DNA from: JAWVYT01 sp964605205
Lineage (GTDB): Bacteria; Gemmatimonadota; Gemmatimonadetes; Longimicrobiales; RSA9
Direction: 5' to 3'
DNA: 15,910 nucleotides
Assembly: GCA_964605205.1 (NCBI GenBank)
Contig: CAZSBL010000077.1
Coordinates: 1-15,910, forward strand
Program-made: the position numbers and the translations under genes
Notes under the pieces: generated by a model
The model's input: the letters and a program-made list of their open reading frames with translations, nothing else
What the model was told of the DNA's origin: nothing
The model's database searches: none
Shown here: positions 6,391 to 13,452 of the stretch, one piece after another
Numbering within the stretch: the first letter of the stretch is position 1
Layout of the letters: the number at the start of each line of letters is the position of its first letter

Positions 6391-8024
6391 GCGAGACGAC
6401 AGGACGCGAGGCTGGCTCCGGGGCGGCGTCGACGTCCGCGACGGCCCCCTGGCTCGAGGGGCCGGCCTTCGACCGGATCGAGGAGAACGCCGCGGGGCGT
6501 CGCGTGCCCCTCGTCGTCAACGGCGAGGAGCAGGTGCCGTATCGGGGTGTGGGCGGCTACGAGCCGGAGGACCGGAAGTACGCGCCGCCGATCCGGAGTG
6601 TGAAGGACTACCCGGCCAGCGGCGACAAGCGGGTCCCGGACCTGAGGACGGCGCTGGAGCAGGTGGGGCTGCGGGACGGGATGACGGTCTCGACGCACCA
6701 TCACTTCCGGAACGGCGACAAGGTGGCCGTGATGGCGCTGGAGGCCGCCGCCGAGCTGGGCGTGAAGGGGCTGCGCTGGTTCCCGAGCGCGTCGTTCCCG
6801 TGCCACGAGCCGGTGATCGACCTGATGGAGCGGGGCGTGGTGCACCACATTGAGGGGAGCATGAACGGCCCGCTGGGCGACTACGCGTCGCGGGGGAAGA
6901 TGCCGGGGCTGGGCGTGCTCCGGAGCCACGGCGGCCGGTGGCAGGCGATCCAGGACGGCGAGGTTAAGGTGGACGTGGCGGTGATCGCGGCGCCCACGGC
7001 GGACCCGTTCGGGAACGCGGATGGCAGCCACGGCCCGTCGGCGTGCGGCTCCCTGGGGTTCGCGTTGGCCGACTCGATCTATGCCGACCGTGTGATCGTC
7101 GTGACGGACAATCCTGTCCCGTTCCCGTGCATCCCGTGGCAGATCCAGGGGAACAACGTGGATGCGGTGGTGGTGGTCGACTCGGTGGGTGACCCGGGGA
7201 AGATCGTGAGCGGGACCACCCAGATCACGAAGAGCCCGGACCGGCTGCTCATCGCCGAGTACGTGGCCCGGTTCCTCCGGGACGCCGGGATCATGCGCGA
7301 CGGGTTCAGCTTCCAGGCCGGCGCCGGTGGGATCGCGTTGGCGTTCGTCGAGTACCTGAAGCGCCTGATGCTGGAGGCCGGGGTGAAGGCTCGCTTCGTC
7401 CGGGGCGGCTCCACAAAGTACCTGGTGGAGCTGCTGAACGAGGGGCTGACGGACTACATCCTGGACGGACAGACGTTCGACCTGGCGGGCGTGGAGTCCA
7501 TCGCGAGCGACCCGCGGCACGTCCCGACGTCGCCGTTCACGAGCTACAACTACCATGGGAAGGGCAACTTCGCGTCCATGGTCGACGCCGTGGTGCTGGG
7601 GGCCACCGAGGTGGACGTCAACTTCAACGCGAACGTGAACACGCACTCGGACGGGCTGCTGCTGCACGGGATCGGTGGGTGGCAGAACTGCCTGTTCAGC
7701 GGGTGTACGATCCTGGCGGTGCCGGCGTTCCGGGACCGGATCCCGGTGCTGGTGGACGAGGTGACGACGCTGACGGGGCCGGGCGAGCTGGTGGACGTAG
7801 TGGCCACGGAGCGGGGGCTGGCCATCAACCCGCGGCGGGAGGACCTGCTGCGGGCGGTGGAGGGGAGCGGGCTGCCGATCCGGCCGATCGAGGAGATCAA
7901 GGCGGAGGTGGAGGCGATGACGGGCGGGGCGCCGGCGCCGGCGCAGGTCGAGGACCGGCCGGTGGCGGTGATCAAATGGGTGGATGGGACGGTTCTGGAC
8001 ACGGTCTGGCAGGTGAAGGGGTAG
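6387..8024 (+). CDS. citF: Citrate lyase alpha subunit (acyl-ACP:citrate transferase), CitF family
   Basis: 545 residues matching CitF essentially end to end: GLRDGMT then HHHFRNGD at 104-111, RSHGGR near 179, DPFGNADG and CGSLGFALAD near 207-229, VDAVVLGATEVD, FNANVNTHSDGLL, RIPVLVDEVTT, AINPRREDL at 479-487, and a QVKG end like other CitF proteins. CitF swaps acetate for citrate on the carrier, forming citryl-ACP for the CitE domain. The ATG overlaps the preceding stop (ATGA), indicating translational coupling with the CitD-CitE fusion. Two oddities: an N-terminal extension of about 60 residues, and GGWQNCLFSGCT at 430-441 where E. coli CitF has GGH-x-DTAA. The enzymes that make and attach the prosthetic group (CitX, CitG) and acetylate it (CitC) are not in the window. 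The gene symbol reflects family, not a proven citrate substrate. Confidence 0.9.
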   Translation: MSETTGREAGSGAASTSATAPWLEGPAFDRIEENAAGRRVPLVVNGEEQVPYRGVGGYEPEDRKYAPPIRSVKDYPASGDKRVPDLRTALEQVGLRDGMTVSTHHHFRNGDKVAVMALEAAAELGVKGLRWFPSASFPCHEPVIDLMERGVVHHIEGSMNGPLGDYASRGKMPGLGVLRSHGGRWQAIQDGEVKVDVAVIAAPTADPFGNADGSHGPSACGSLGFALADSIYADRVIVVTDNPVPFPCIPWQIQGNNVDAVVVVDSVGDPGKIVSGTTQITKSPDRLLIAEYVARFLRDAGIMRDGFSFQAGAGGIALAFVEYLKRLMLEAGVKARFVRGGSTKYLVELLNEGLTDYILDGQTFDLAGVESIASDPRHVPTSPFTSYNYHGKGNFASMVDAVVLGATEVDVNFNANVNTHSDGLLLHGIGGWQNCLFSGCTILAVPAFRDRIPVLVDEVTTLTGPGELVDVVATERGLAINPRREDLLRAVEGSGLPIRPIEEIKAEVEAMTGGAPAPAQVEDRPVAVIKWVDGTVLDTVWQVKG

Positions 8025-8040
8025 CGCGGACCGGGCCGCC

Positions 8041-8116
8041 TATGACTGTGTCCCCGGGAGTTGTTGGTTTTCCCGGCGGGTGCCGAGGACCAACAGGACC
8101 CGGGGACAGAATCAGA
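8041..8116. repeat. Long imperfect palindrome, copy 2 of the dispersed repeat
   Basis: The left arm at 8041-8068 contains TGTGTCCCCGGGAGTTGTTGGT in part (last 8 bases TTGTTGGT). The right arm at 8089-8116 begins ACCAACAGGACCCGGGGACA. Arms pair at about 22 of 28 positions around a 20-base GC-rich loop unrelated to that of copy 1. It starts 16 bases after the citF stop and ends just before the ribosome binding site of the next small gene, so it may also act as a transcript-end hairpin for the operon, although no T-run follows. Confidence 0.75.
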
Positions 8117-8132
8117 TGGAAGGGGGACACGC

Positions 8133-8390
8133 ATGCTGAAGGTCAAGATGGACACCGACCAGCTCTCCATCGACGAGCTGAAGAACATCTCGGAAGCGCT
8201 CCGTACCGGCTGTGCCGACTGTATTGAGAAGGGGGTCGCGGAGGCGCTCCGCCACCCGGAAGTGGTCAATCACTTCCTCCACTCGCTGGCCGACGCCATC
8301 GACGGCGAGCGCATCCGGCGGGAGAAGAAGGAGCGTGACGTGGCCCTCGGCGTGGACCCGACGAGTGGCGAGTGGGAGGCGGGCGCCTAG
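8133..8390 (+). CDS. Small hypothetical protein with a CxxC pair
   Basis: 85 residues, function not recognised. The start at 8133 has GGAAGGGGG eight bases upstream; a longer in-frame frame beginning at 8061 would run through the palindromic repeat and is not preferred. The N-terminal third reads as a short strand (LKVKMDTDQL) and a helix, then Cys27-x2-Cys30 (TGCADCIEKG), a second amphipathic helix (VAEALRHPEVVNHFLHSLADAI) and a highly charged segment RIRREKKERD. There is no signal peptide or membrane segment. The single CxxC could bind a metal or act in redox as a dimer, but nothing proves this. It is convergent with the next gene, nine bases apart, and separated from the lyase operon by the repeat. 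Confidence 0.6.
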   Translation: MLKVKMDTDQLSIDELKNISEALRTGCADCIEKGVAEALRHPEVVNHFLHSLADAIDGERIRREKKERDVALGVDPTSGEWEAGA

Positions 8391-8399
8391 CCGATCCGG

Positions 8400-9467
8400 T
8401 TACGTGCCCTTCCACTCCCGACCGTACAGGAGGTCATCGCCCCAGACGGCGAGCCGGGCCAGCCACGGCATCCGGGCCACCGCCCAGCGCACGGCGTTGT
8501 GGAAGGCGTTGTTCGGGTGGGAGTACGGGCAGCCGGCCATACAGATCCCGCAGTCGGTGCCCACCCGCCGCCAGTACCCGTAGCACGTCTCCACCCGGGT
8601 GGTCCACTTCTCCACTCCCCGCACCTTCTCTTTTCCATCGACGGACAGCGAACGTGACGGGCAGTTGTCCGCGCACTTCCTGCAGACCGCGCAGAACCGC
8701 TCTACACCCAGGTCGATGCGGTCGGCCTGTTCCAGCGGCTGGTCGGTGGTGACCGCCCCGATCCGTACCCGGCTCCCGTAGCGGTCGGCCACCAGCAGGT
8801 TGTTGCGCCCCAGCTCGCCGAGGCCGGCGTCGATGGCCAGCGGCGGGAGGATGACGTCGTAGTGGGCGTCGTACTGGGGCCGGGCGTCGTAGCCGGCGCT
8901 CCGGAGCGCGGCGGCCACGGTCTTGGCGATGGCCGCTGCCCGATAGTACTGGCGTGCCGACTCGCGGATCACCGGTGCGTCCGGTGCGCGCCTCATGGCG
9001 CCATGGTCCATCTCCACCAGGAAGACCAGTGCCCAGCCGTGGTCCGGCTCGCGCGGCCGGCCGTAGTCCTCGTCCAGTCGGCCTTTGTGGGAGTAGACGT
9101 ACGCCGGGGCCACCGCGGTGGTCCCGGCGGCCACGGCGCCCAGGTCGCGGGCCATGGCGCGTAGCGCCGGTGAGATGTCTCCGGAGTCACGGAGCACGTC
9201 GGCCCAGCAGCGGACGGTGGTCTCTTCGGGCTCGATCCGTTCGATGGCCTCGAACCACGCGTCCGCCTGACCGGAGATCTCGGGGTGGTAGCGGAGACCG
9301 CCGGGCTGGCAGAGACCGGGCATCGCCCGGAGCCGGTCATCGACTCGCCGGAGCTCCGGGTGGCGGGCGTAATAGTCCTCGTAGGGTGCTGTGCCTTCCA
9401 GCCGCGCCATGCGGGCGAACATGGTGTCTCTCTCGTCCACCCGGGCGTTCGGCATGGGTGTACTCAT
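8400..9467 (-). CDS. Reductive-dehalogenase-like protein with two [4Fe-4S] clusters (no Tat signal)
   Basis: 355 residues. The C-terminal part has Cys259-x2-Cys262-x2-Cys265-x3-Cys269-Pro and Cys295-x10-Cys306-x2-Cys309-x3-Cys313-Pro. The second set sits in a WRRVGTDCGICMAGCPYS context very like the ending of corrinoid reductive dehalogenases (RdhA) and related to epoxyqueuosine reductase QueG. The preceding segment DAGLGELGRNNLLV (213-226) also matches that superfamily's corrinoid-domain end. Family members transfer electrons through the clusters to cobalamin. The N terminus has no twin-arginine signal, unlike respiratory RdhA, so a cytoplasmic enzyme is expected. The start at 9467 is preferred because AGGGGAG lies just upstream; an open frame continues to 9674 without support. 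No membrane anchor gene (rdhB) is adjacent. Superfamily confident; dehalogenation itself unproven. Confidence 0.8.
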   Translation of the reverse strand: MSTPMPNARVDERDTMFARMARLEGTAPYEDYYARHPELRRVDDRLRAMPGLCQPGGLRYHPEISGQADAWFEAIERIEPEETTVRCWADVLRDSGDISPALRAMARDLGAVAAGTTAVAPAYVYSHKGRLDEDYGRPREPDHGWALVFLVEMDHGAMRRAPDAPVIRESARQYYRAAAIAKTVAAALRSAGYDARPQYDAHYDVILPPLAIDAGLGELGRNNLLVADRYGSRVRIGAVTTDQPLEQADRIDLGVERFCAVCRKCADNCPSRSLSVDGKEKVRGVEKWTTRVETCYGYWRRVGTDCGICMAGCPYSHPNNAFHNAVRWAVARMPWLARLAVWGDDLLYGREWKGT

Positions 9468-9738
9468 CGGCGCTCCCCTGGGGGCGGTGTTCCGGGTGGG
9501 GCTCGTCCCAACAACCTGGCGCGTTCGAAGGGGTTCCGAAAGCGGCGGGAGGTGTCCCCTCGCCGGCGCTGGCCCCGGCGCCGATCCGGGGTTCCACTTC
9601 GATGACCCGCCCGTTATCTTGTGCGCTCGTCGCGTCGCCCGCGGAACTCTCCCCTCCGCGGCCGCGGCCAGCAATCTCGGGGACGCACGGGGCCCACCCC
9701 GCGCGTACCCGTACGTTTTTCATGTCAAAGGCGAACTC
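9468..9738. other. Divergent intergenic region
   Basis: This 271-base stretch lies between the starts of the Fe-S protein (-) and the lipoprotein (+) and should hold both promoters. The only clear structure is CGTAC-CC-GTACG at 9704-9715 followed by five T residues, 19 bases upstream of the lipoprotein start; its two-base loop makes an RNA hairpin unlikely, so an operator-like dyad is more plausible. No confident -35/-10 pair was found. Confidence 0.35.
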
Positions 9739-12171
9739 ATGAGACGAACAGTCGTGACCCTGTTGGCGGTGGCTCTCGCCAGCACGGGGTGTGATCTGCC
9801 CACGAACGCGGATGAGGCCCGGGAGCGATTGGGCAAGAACCAGGAAGAGCGGATCGTGCCGATCCAGCTTCCCATGCCGTCGCTCTCGGTCACGCTGGCG
9901 GAACAGCTCAGCGAGCTGTCCGACATCGTGGATACCACCGACCTGAGCTTCCGCGTGGATCCCGACACCTTCAGCTTCGCCCTCGACTCGCTCCTGGACA
10001 TCGATCCGGTGGACCCGGACCCTGTGACCCAGGGGTACGTGATCGATGTGGCTGATTTCACCCGGGACATTACAGTCACGCTGCCGGCGGTCCCGATCAC
10101 GCTGCCCACGTTCGGCCAGGCGCTGCCGCTGCCTCCCACCGGGTTCGGCACGGCGGACAGCGCCACTATCGGGCTGGATCTGAGTGGGACGTTCGCGGAC
10201 GCCACGTTCGCTGCGGGGTCATCGCTTCAGGTCGCGTTGGCTACCGATGCGACATCCACGGTCACCGACGTAACCGCGTCCATCGAGGATGGCAGTGGGA
10301 CGACGGTGGCGGCGTCGCCCGACACGATCTCCCTGGGCACTTCGTCGTCCGGTACCGTCTCCATCGATCTGGGTGCGGTGACGCTGCCGGCCACGTTCGA
10401 TGTCAAGATCTCGTGGTCGAACGCGGAATCGACCGCGCCCGACGGTGATGAGCTGACCGTCGACATCACGTTTGTCGACGCCGAGGTCACGGCGGCCAGC
10501 GGCGTGGATGCCACAACAGTGGATCCCGTGAGCTTCACGGAATCGGTGACGCTGGACCAGACCGGGGCCGATTTCTCCGAGGCGACACTCGCGGCGGGGA
10601 CCGTGGCCGTGGACACCTTCAGCAGTGGGACCCTGGACTTCACGCCGAACTTCGACGGGGACCTGTCGGGTCTCCAGGTGGGCGGCACGGACCCGGACAG
10701 CCTGGTTGTGGGCGGGACCGTCGGTCCGCCGGCGGATGCGTCCACGGTGGACATCGCCAACACGGCGAGCCTGACCATATCGTTTATCGGTCTCGAGGTG
10801 GAGTCGGTGACGCTGACGTCGGTCTCCATGGACGTGGACCAGACGGTCACCATCGCCGGCACCGACAGCACGCTGAACGACCTGGAGCAGCTGACCATCG
10901 CCAGCGGGACGCTCCAGATCGATGTGGCGAACCGACTGGGTGTGGGCGGCACGCTCACCCTGACGCTGAACGGCGTGCAGGACGGAGACGGGAACGTGCT
11001 GACATCGGACATCACCGTGGAGCCGTCACCAGACGGGAGCGCGGTGGTGAGCAGCACGGTAATCGACCTGACGGGCGCGATCCTGACGCCGGATGACCTG
11101 GAGCCGAGCATCGCCGGGACCATCAGCGGTACGGATGTCACGGTCACGCCGGTGGCGGCGGCCGAGGCGGTGACCGTGGACCCGCTCCTGGACATCCAGC
11201 CGCAGGAGGTGGTCCTGAGCGGGGTGCCGGACCTCTCGGTGACGCTGGATGAGCGGATCGCCATCGCCACCAGTGAGATCGATCTCGAGGAGATGTCCGA
11301 CCTGATCTCGGGGATCGACTTCAATGAGGTCTCCTTCACCGTGACGATGGACAACGGCACCGGCCTCGACATGCGAGTCGACTCGTTCCGGATGACACTG
11401 CTGGACGCGCTCGGCAGCCCGGTGGTGGACGGGACGGATACGGCCCTCGTTCGGCTCAGCAACGACCCGTCGGGCGCCGTCCTGATGCCGGCCGGGCAGG
11501 TGACGGTGGTCGAGGGCTCGGCGAACCGGTTCGTCAACCTCCTCCTCGATGAGATCGCCGCCGGCCGCGACGTGGAGGTGGCCGCGACCGGCGAGGCGGG
11601 TCCGTCGTCGTCGAGTGGGACCGTGGCGCTGGGGGACAGCCTGACGGTGATCTTCGAGATCGCGCTGGCGCCGTCGCTGACCATCGACTCCCTCGGGATC
11701 ACCTTCGACCAGGTGGTGGCCGAGGCCATCGACCTCGACAGCATCGCCGGCGAGTTCCTGGCCGACCTGTCGGAGGACCTGGTGAGCGCTGAGGTGGAGT
11801 TCGAGGCGATCAACGGGATGCCGCTGGGGATGGAGGTGAGCATGGCGCTGGCGCCCACTCCCGCGGACACCACGAACTTCGACCCGTTCCAGGCGACGGA
11901 CAAGATCCTGATGCCGGGGATCGGGTTCCGGGCGGCCCACGTGGATTCTACGGGGCGGGTCACGGGCGCGCGGACGGACACGGCCACAGCAGCCGTGGAC
12001 CCGTCGCAGTTCTCGATCCTCGCCCAGGGCCAGCTCGGGATGGGGCTTACGGCCACAATCCGAGGGCCCGAGGAGGGGCGGGCATATCTGCAGCCTACCG
12101 ACTCGCTGGTGCTCCGACCGCTCTTGAAGATCGAGATTCGCGTGGCGGGGAGCGCGGGGGGCAGCCAATGA
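9739..12171 (+). CDS. Large beta-rich putative lipoprotein, function unknown
   Basis: 810 residues. The N terminus MRRTVVTLLAVALASTGC is a short basic-hydrophobic signal ending at Cys18, the only cysteine I see in the protein, so a lipoprotein is likely although the lipobox (ASTGC) is not ideal. The remainder is acidic, Thr/Ser/Gly/Val-rich and predicted all-beta. Loosely repeated units are built around 'AAG/ASG-T-L-x-V' strands followed by Gly/Asp turns (for example near residues 149, 265, 379 and 578). A segment 'LSVTLAEQLSELSDI' near 49 reappears as 'LSVTLDERIAIATSEI' near 509, suggesting two related halves. The true start is 9739 with AAAGGCG upstream; a longer open frame to 9391 runs through the divergent promoter and lacks support. 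The stop overlaps the next frame, and the following gene encodes an outer-membrane barrel, so both probably act together at the outer membrane. Confidence 0.75.
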   Translation: MRRTVVTLLAVALASTGCDLPTNADEARERLGKNQEERIVPIQLPMPSLSVTLAEQLSELSDIVDTTDLSFRVDPDTFSFALDSLLDIDPVDPDPVTQGYVIDVADFTRDITVTLPAVPITLPTFGQALPLPPTGFGTADSATIGLDLSGTFADATFAAGSSLQVALATDATSTVTDVTASIEDGSGTTVAASPDTISLGTSSSGTVSIDLGAVTLPATFDVKISWSNAESTAPDGDELTVDITFVDAEVTAASGVDATTVDPVSFTESVTLDQTGADFSEATLAAGTVAVDTFSSGTLDFTPNFDGDLSGLQVGGTDPDSLVVGGTVGPPADASTVDIANTASLTISFIGLEVESVTLTSVSMDVDQTVTIAGTDSTLNDLEQLTIASGTLQIDVANRLGVGGTLTLTLNGVQDGDGNVLTSDITVEPSPDGSAVVSSTVIDLTGAILTPDDLEPSIAGTISGTDVTVTPVAAAEAVTVDPLLDIQPQEVVLSGVPDLSVTLDERIAIATSEIDLEEMSDLISGIDFNEVSFTVTMDNGTGLDMRVDSFRMTLLDALGSPVVDGTDTALVRLSNDPSGAVLMPAGQVTVVEGSANRFVNLLLDEIAAGRDVEVAATGEAGPSSSSGTVALGDSLTVIFEIALAPSLTIDSLGITFDQVVAEAIDLDSIAGEFLADLSEDLVSAEVEFEAINGMPLGMEVSMALAPTPADTTNFDPFQATDKILMPGIGFRAAHVDSTGRVTGARTDTATAAVDPSQFSILAQGQLGMGLTATIRGPEEGRAYLQPTDSLVLRPLLKIEIRVAGSAGGSQ

Positions 12172-12194
12172 TCCGACGTAACGGAGGGTTTTCG

Positions 12195-13445
12195 ATGCGA
12201 CGCAGTCTCCTGGCCGGCGCGATCCTGACGCTCCTGGGGGCGGCCCCGGCCGTCGCCCAGGTCGGCGTGCTGGACCAGCCGTACCGGAACGATCCCTTCC
12301 AGCCGCTGCTCGGCGGTGGCTGGTCGTTCACCCACCACCTGGCGCTGGGGGTCGAGAACAACACCCTCGGGATCGGCGACATGGTGGCCCTCGGCTACAT
12401 CGCGGGAGACCCGAGGCCGACGGACCTCTTCCTGGTGGCCGGGCTGGTCCCGGCGGGCGATGGGGTGCGCCTGGGGACGCAGGACCGGACCGGGATCACC
12501 ATCACGTTCCCCGTGAGCAAGCACCTGACCCTCGGCCTGGTCTCCAACGGACGGGTCTTCGGCAGCGGTCAGGTGCCGGACAACGTGGCGGCGCTGGCCC
12601 GGGATGGTGTGACCGGCGACGAGATCACCGTCGACCTTACGGAGATGGGCGGCGAGCTGTTCGGCTATGCCGAGGCCGGGGTGAACGGGCTCGTGGATGT
12701 CCCGCTCCTGCCCACACCGTTCGGCCTCCTCCGGATCCGCGCGGGGGCGGGCGCCCGATACGTCCACGCGTTGAGTCACGTGCGCTTCGGGTTTTCCGGC
12801 GACAGCGGTGAGGATACCAGCCTGGTGACGCTCAACCGGATCGGGGTGAGCACGCAGCTGAACCTGGCCTCCCCCATCGGGGAGGAGCTCCTGGCCGAGA
12901 GCGGCAGCGGGACCGCGTTCGACGTGATGGTCGGCGCCACGGTCGGCGAGATGGCTCAACTCCGGCTGGCCATCACCGACCTGGGCAGCGTCGACGTGAC
13001 CGTCGGGCAGCGCGAGGTGCGGACCATCACCATGGATGAGGTCTCGTTCCTCGACCTGGGCAGCACCGCCGACTCGGTGGCAGTGACCGACACCGTGGCC
13101 GCGCAACTCCGCACCATCGATCTGCCGGCCACGTTCCGCGCCGATGCCAGCTTCCGACCGATCCCGCTGGTGGGGCTCGGCCTCCGCCTGGCCGTGCCGA
13201 TGGTGGAGGACGCGCCGGCGCTGGAGCCGGTGGTCCAGGCCGGCGTGGAGCTGCGCCTTGTGGACGCCCTGCCGCTCCGCGCCGGAGTCACCGGCGGCGG
13301 CGACTTCGGTGCCGGCTTTTTCGGAGGCTTCGGGATCGACGCCGGCGGCTTCGGGTTCGACCTCGAGGTGGCGTCCACCGGCGGCCCGGCCCTCGCCGAT
13401 ATCCGCGGCGTGGCGTTCCGGAGCGCGCTGGCCATCCGGTTCTAG
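12195..13445 (+). CDS. Outer-membrane beta-barrel protein
   Basis: 416 residues. MRRSLLAGAILTLLGAAPAVA is a classical signal peptide with an AVA cleavage site before Gln22. The mature chain alternates hydrophobic strands and Gly/Asp turns (for example HLTLGLVSNGRVFG, FGLLRIRAGAGARYVH, GFFGGFGIDAGGFGFDLEV) and ends in AIRF, the terminal phenylalanine used for BAM recognition. This is the appearance of PorV/FadL-like or DUF5723-like barrels of Bacteroidota and relatives, but no specific family is certain. Start 12195 is chosen over an ATG at 12168 because ACGGAGGG lies seven bases before it and the signal peptide begins there. It is 23 bases downstream of the lipoprotein gene and probably co-transcribed. 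It ends seven bases from the convergent oxidoreductase, with no obvious terminator in the gap. Confidence 0.8.
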   Translation: MRRSLLAGAILTLLGAAPAVAQVGVLDQPYRNDPFQPLLGGGWSFTHHLALGVENNTLGIGDMVALGYIAGDPRPTDLFLVAGLVPAGDGVRLGTQDRTGITITFPVSKHLTLGLVSNGRVFGSGQVPDNVAALARDGVTGDEITVDLTEMGGELFGYAEAGVNGLVDVPLLPTPFGLLRIRAGAGARYVHALSHVRFGFSGDSGEDTSLVTLNRIGVSTQLNLASPIGEELLAESGSGTAFDVMVGATVGEMAQLRLAITDLGSVDVTVGQREVRTITMDEVSFLDLGSTADSVAVTDTVAAQLRTIDLPATFRADASFRPIPLVGLGLRLAVPMVEDAPALEPVVQAGVELRLVDALPLRAGVTGGGDFGAGFFGGFGIDAGGFGFDLEVASTGGPALADIRGVAFRSALAIRF

Positions 13446-13452
13446 TCGACGG

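Noticed and set aside
9391..9738. N-terminal extension of the lipoprotein from an upstream ATG
   Set aside because: It would overlap the start of the divergent Fe-S protein and bury the signal peptide; no ribosome binding site supports it.
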